A stretch of 64,000 nt of DNA from Deltaproteobacteria bacterium. Lineage in GTDB: Bacteria; Myxococcota_A; UBA9042; PHBI01. The translations under genes were made by a program, and so were the position numbers. The notes under the pieces were generated by a model. It did not search any database. It was not told the origin of the DNA and saw only the letters and a program-made list of their open reading frames with translations. Shown here one piece after another: positions 61,060 to 64,000 of the stretch. Every line of letters starts with the position of its first letter. The stretch's first letter is position 1. The stretch covers positions 310,001 through 374,000 of the forward strand of contig JACKFA010000005.1 of the NCBI GenBank assembly GCA_020632715.1, given 5' to 3'.

Positions 61060-62361
61060 ATGCGACACACGACACTCGGGAAGAACCTCCTGACCCTCCT
61101 CGGCGGCGTGCTCGGCGCGTTCGCGGTGGTCGCGGGCGTGCACGTCATCTCGGCGTTCGCGGCGGCGGCGGACGGCGACAGCTCGACGGAGCACCTCGAC
61201 CGGGTCGTGCCGTACCGCGGCACGCTCAAGTACGACGGCGCCCTCTTCACGGGCGACGTCGAGGTGCGCGTCGGCCTCTACTCGGACGCGAGCTGCGCGA
61301 CGAACGTGTGGCTCGAGGAGCGCTCGGCGTCGACGGGGCACGGGACGGTCGAGGTCACGGGCGGCGAGTTCACGGTGCTGCTCGGGCAGTACACGGCGCT
61401 CACCGACGACCTCATCGAGGAGCCGGTGCTCTACGTGAAGTCGGCGTACCGCCTCCCCGGGACGACGACGTACTCCTGGCTCGGCTGCAACCTCCTCACG
61501 CGGAACCCGTACGCGGTGTGGACGGCGGCGGCGGACGACTTCGCCGTGACGCGCGCGCTGACGCTCGGTGAGGGGCTCGACGTCGCGGGGACGCTCACGG
61601 TGACGGGCGCCGTGCGGCTGACGAGCAGCTCGTCGCAGGTGCGCTTCGGGCTCGGCGCGGACGGCTCGGGGCCGACGAGCGGCGTCACGGGGATCTCGTG
61701 GGGCGACGGCAACGGCCTCGAGGGGATCCAGCTCACCTACGACCTCGCGGACCACGCGCTGGTCTTCGAGAAGGGCTACCAGTTCTTCGACGGGACGGAC
61801 CTCCTCCGCGTCGACATGGACGACTTCCAGACGTCGTTCCTGGGCAACCTGACGGTGGGCGGGCTCACGTACCAGACGGACACGAGCCTCGGCGGCGGGG
61901 ACCTCGAGATCCAGTCGGGGCACCGCGTCTACATCAACGGGTCCAAGAAGGGGATCATCTTCGAGGACACGACGGCGGGGCAGCGCGGGATCGCGTTCGG
62001 CGACGGGTCGACGTCGCAGGGGGCGCAGTGGCTCTACTACACCGACACGAACGAGCTGAAGCTCGAGAACCAGTTCGACTTCGATGGCGGCGACGACCTC
62101 ATCGTCATGGACTACGACACCGAGGACGTGACGTTCCCGAACGCGGTCTACCTGAACGGCGACCTCGAGACGGGCTACTTCACGGTCACCTCGTCGAAGG
62201 AGCTCGAGGGCAACGGCGCGGACAAGGTCTTCGGGGCGGACACGAGCTGCACGCACGGGGCCATCAAGGTCGGGACGAACGACGGCAACTCGCAGGCGCA
62301 GATCTGCGTGTGCATGAACAACAGCGAAGAGAAGGGCGAAGGCTGGTACTGCCTTCAGTGA
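61060..62361 (+). CDS. Fibre-like exported protein 2, 433 aa
   Basis: A paralogue of its neighbours on both sides, starting 11 bases after the previous stop. Signal or anchor LLTLLGGVLGAFAVVAGVHV; shared N-domain (VPYRGTLKYDGALFTGDVEV ... GEFTVLLGQYTA ... LYVKSAYRL, with an extra Cys pair); beta-repeat shaft (LDVAGTLTVTGAVRLTSSSS; DLEIQSGHRVYINGSKKGII); and the C-terminal four-Cys tip (CTHGAIKVGTNDGNSQAQIC, VC, then GEGWYCLQ). The same architecture with divergent sequence suggests subunits of one heteromeric fibre or variants with different tips. Confidence 0.85.
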   Translation: MRHTTLGKNLLTLLGGVLGAFAVVAGVHVISAFAAAADGDSSTEHLDRVVPYRGTLKYDGALFTGDVEVRVGLYSDASCATNVWLEERSASTGHGTVEVTGGEFTVLLGQYTALTDDLIEEPVLYVKSAYRLPGTTTYSWLGCNLLTRNPYAVWTAAADDFAVTRALTLGEGLDVAGTLTVTGAVRLTSSSSQVRFGLGADGSGPTSGVTGISWGDGNGLEGIQLTYDLADHALVFEKGYQFFDGTDLLRVDMDDFQTSFLGNLTVGGLTYQTDTSLGGGDLEIQSGHRVYINGSKKGIIFEDTTAGQRGIAFGDGSTSQGAQWLYYTDTNELKLENQFDFDGGDDLIVMDYDTEDVTFPNAVYLNGDLETGYFTVTSSKELEGNGADKVFGADTSCTHGAIKVGTNDGNSQAQICVCMNNSEEKGEGWYCLQ

Positions 62362-62371
62362 GGAGAGACCC

Positions 62372-63613
62372 ATGAACGGACGACGCCACCTCATCCTTGG
62401 CGCCCTCATCGGCGCTCTCACCGGCGGGGCCTTCTTCATCGGCGGCCCGGCGCTCTCGAACCTCGACGACGACGCGGCCTCGCTCGACTGCGTGGTCGCG
62501 TACGACGGCAAGCTCTCGCTCGCGGGGGTGCCGTTCACGGACGACGTGGACCTGCGCTTCACGCTCTACGACGACGGCGGGGCGTCGATGTGGCAGGAGA
62601 CGCACAGCGGCGTGGCGGTGGACGACGACGGGGCGTTCAACGTGCTCCTCGGGTCGTCGACGTCGCTCGCGTCGGTGATCGCGGACGCGGAGACGCTGTA
62701 TATCGGGGTCGAGGTGAAGCGGCACAGCGGCGGGAGCTACACGGCGCTCGCGGGGAAGCAGCTGCTCGCGACGCTGCCGTTCGCGATCCGGTCGACGCAG
62801 GGCGTGGACATGGCGGTCGGCGGGCAGGGGACGGCGGCGGAGGCGATGGTGTACGGCGACGTGACGCTGAAGGACGACCTCTTCATGCGGTCGCCGACGG
62901 GGCACCTGTCGATCGGCGCGGGGGTGTCGGGGCGGCGCGGGGTGGTGTTCGGGGACTCGTCGAAGCTCGCGCAGATGGTCTACGACTCGGGGACCAACGC
63001 GCTCTCCTTCGAGAACGCGAACGACCTGAGCGACGCGACGGACCTGTTCACGATCGACGCGGACGACGCGGCGGTGGCGGCGGCGGGGGCGCTGACGGCG
63101 AAGGGGGACCTCGAGGTGGCGGGGGACCTGACGATCACGCCGGCGACGAAGGCGGTGACCATCGACGGGGGGAACCTGCTCATCGGGCAGAGCAGCTCGC
63201 GGGCGATGATCGTCTTCGGGGACGACACGAACGGGCAGGGGATCCAGATGGTCTACGACCCGCCGAACAACGACTTCATCTTCGAGGCGGGGTCGGACTA
63301 CAGCGACGGGGCGGACGTGCTGAGCACGGATGTCAGCACGAAGATCACGACGATCTCGGGGACGCTGTCGGTCAGCAACAACACGGTCCTGCCGGTGACG
63401 ACCCAGGCGGCGTCGACGTCCGTGCGCGACAACAACCTCCAGAAGCGCTTCTGGGCGGACACGGGCTGCAACAACGGGTCGATCGCGGCGGGCTTCTGGG
63501 ACTTCGGCAGCGGCAGCAGCAGCACGAACCGCGTGGCCATCTGCGTGTGCTTCGACACGGACACGCAGACGCAGGTCACCAACCACGGCAAGGGCTGGTT
63601 CTGCTGGTATTGA
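62372..63613 (+). CDS. Fibre-like exported protein 3, 413 aa
   Basis: The third paralogue, starting 10 bases after the second behind a GAGGAGAG site. Signal or anchor LILGALIGALTGGAFFIGGP; shared N-domain (VAYDGKLSLAGVPFTDDVDL ... GAFNVLLGSS ... LYIGVEVKRH ... LATLPFAIRSTQG); beta-repeat shaft (LEVAGDLTITPATKAVTIDG); and the four-Cys tip (TGCNNGSIAAGFWDFG ... RVAICVCFDTD ... GKGWFCWY). Codon use in this gene shifts toward ggg/gcg even more than in its neighbours. The gene ends the locus; repeats follow. Confidence 0.85.
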   Translation: MNGRRHLILGALIGALTGGAFFIGGPALSNLDDDAASLDCVVAYDGKLSLAGVPFTDDVDLRFTLYDDGGASMWQETHSGVAVDDDGAFNVLLGSSTSLASVIADAETLYIGVEVKRHSGGSYTALAGKQLLATLPFAIRSTQGVDMAVGGQGTAAEAMVYGDVTLKDDLFMRSPTGHLSIGAGVSGRRGVVFGDSSKLAQMVYDSGTNALSFENANDLSDATDLFTIDADDAAVAAAGALTAKGDLEVAGDLTITPATKAVTIDGGNLLIGQSSSRAMIVFGDDTNGQGIQMVYDPPNNDFIFEAGSDYSDGADVLSTDVSTKITTISGTLSVSNNTVLPVTTQAASTSVRDNNLQKRFWADTGCNNGSIAAGFWDFGSGSSSTNRVAICVCFDTDTQTQVTNHGKGWFCWY

Positions 63614-63684
63614 GGAGCGCGCCGTCGCGGCGGCGCGTCGCGGATTCGTGACCTCGGGTGCGTCGCGACCTGTCGAACGCAGGT

Positions 63685-63781
63685 CGGGAGACACGGAGAC
63701 ACGGAGGGAGAGGGAGGGAGAGAGCGCAGGCGTCAGCTCCCTCCCCTCCGTGCCCCCTCCGTGTCTCCGTGTCTCCGTGGT
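63685..63781. repeat. Inverted repeat built from ACACGGAG units
   Basis: The left part (63685-63720, GGGAGACACGGAGACACGG...) pairs with the right part (63738-63781, ending GTGTCTCCGTGTCTCCGTGG). It is related in sequence and layout to the perfect inverted repeat at 3980-4095. It lies between the fibre genes and the convergent gene at the window end, so it may serve as a terminator. Confidence 0.78.
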
Positions 63782-63888
63782 CCGCTCCGACGGCGCCCCG
63801 AATCGTGGTCCGCTCCGACGGCGCCCCGAGTGGTGGTCCGCTCCAGCAACGCCCCGAGTGGTGGTCCGCTCCGACGGCGCCTCGAGGC
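63777..63888 (+). repeat. 28-bp tandem repeat, four copies
   Basis: Four consecutive 28-bp units begin at 63777, 63805, 63833 and 63861 (GTGGTCCGCTCCGACGGCGC plus 8 bases). Copies differ at a few positions (AGCAA for GACGG in the third). There are no spacers, so this is not a CRISPR array. It lies in a gene-free stretch and may be a simple minisatellite. Confidence 0.85.
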
Positions 63889-63906
63889 GCTCGGCGGCGA
63901 CCTGGG

Positions 63907-64000
63907 CTAACCGTCCGCCTTCGGCGCGATGAAGCCCACCGCGAGCTTCTCGATCTGCGCGAAGCTCTCCGCCGCGTCGTGCGCGCCCAGCGCCTTCGCG
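63907..64000 (-). CDS. 3' end of an unidentified gene (runs off the right edge)
   Basis: The minus strand reads open from the window edge to a TAG at 63907-63909, giving the last ~30 residues: KALGAHDAAESFAQIEKLAV, then GFIAPKADG. The codon pattern is typical of real genes here, and the gene converges on the repeats and the fibre genes. The fragment is too short to assign to a family. It has no Cys-rich or lipoprotein character. Confidence 0.6.
   Translation of the reverse strand, partial: AKALGAHDAAESFAQIEKLAVGFIAPKADG

Noticed and set aside
63777..63888. CRISPR-like array
   Set aside because: The four 28-bp units are directly adjacent with no spacers, and no cas genes were seen.

Overview
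The window is very GC-rich with strong third-position GC bias. It carries many large exported lipoproteins with Cys-rich, EGF-like, lamin-tail, fibrinogen-like and collagen-like modules, Asp/Ala/Thr linkers behind lipoboxes, an RHS/SpvB giant protein and two sigma-54-type promoters. Together these suggest a large-genome myxobacterium-like (Myxococcota/Polyangia) chromosome. That is inference: there is no rRNA or phylogenetic marker here, and no tRNA, rRNA or CRISPR array was seen.

Layout. 1-5.2 kb: 5' part of glucokinase (minus), a small hypothetical, a LuxR-type regulator, a DUF4157 (HEAAH) protein with a small partner gene, a long inverted repeat, and a PanE-like ketopantoate reductase. 5.4-14.5 kb: secreted and surface proteins (small lipoprotein, collagen-like fibre, 1794-aa lamin-tail lipoprotein, smaller lamin-tail lipoprotein). 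14.5-16.4 kb: DUF2288 protein and a lipoprotein metallophosphoesterase. 16.4-24.0 kb: a 2.5-kilo-residue protein joining a sacsin/Hsp90-like ATPase to a C-terminal transglutaminase-like domain, with four compensating frame changes inside 630 bp. 23.9-27.6 kb: a three-gene minus-strand operon (Ig-like lipoprotein, Cys-rich lipoprotein with an in-frame palindromic insertion element, hypothetical). 27.7-31.2 kb: amidohydrolase, vWA lipoprotein, then gene debris (frameshifted Uma2 gene, orphan RHH antitoxin with an intact operator-like palindrome).

31.3-39.0 kb (minus): a candidate SMC-type system. It has a 1462-aa SMC-like ATPase, a 261-aa MukE/JetB-like protein and a 492-aa JetA/MksF kleisin-like protein, with a second DUF4157 gene between the kleisin-like and kite-like genes. 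No JetD-like nuclease gene is recognisable. 39.1-42.6 kb: an EGF plus fibrinogen-like lipoprotein and a YCII/DGPF protein bracketed by two identical 15-bp palindromes.

42.6-63.6 kb (plus): a candidate surface Tc-toxin-like locus. It contains a Cys-rich lipoprotein, a 2075-aa exported SpvB/FG-GAP/TcdB-mid/RHS protein (TcB-TcC-like), a 2031-aa lipoprotein whose C-terminal region resembles TcA in layout, a 1102-aa Cys-rich lipoprotein, and three tandem fibre-like paralogues. The first and third genes are each preceded by a sigma-54-like -24/-12 element and the same upstream arrangement (GGACAC, 10 nt, TGTCC-N-GGACA), suggesting co-regulation by one enhancer-binding protein. The last 0.4 kb holds an inverted repeat, a 28-bp tandem repeat and the 3' end of another minus-strand gene.
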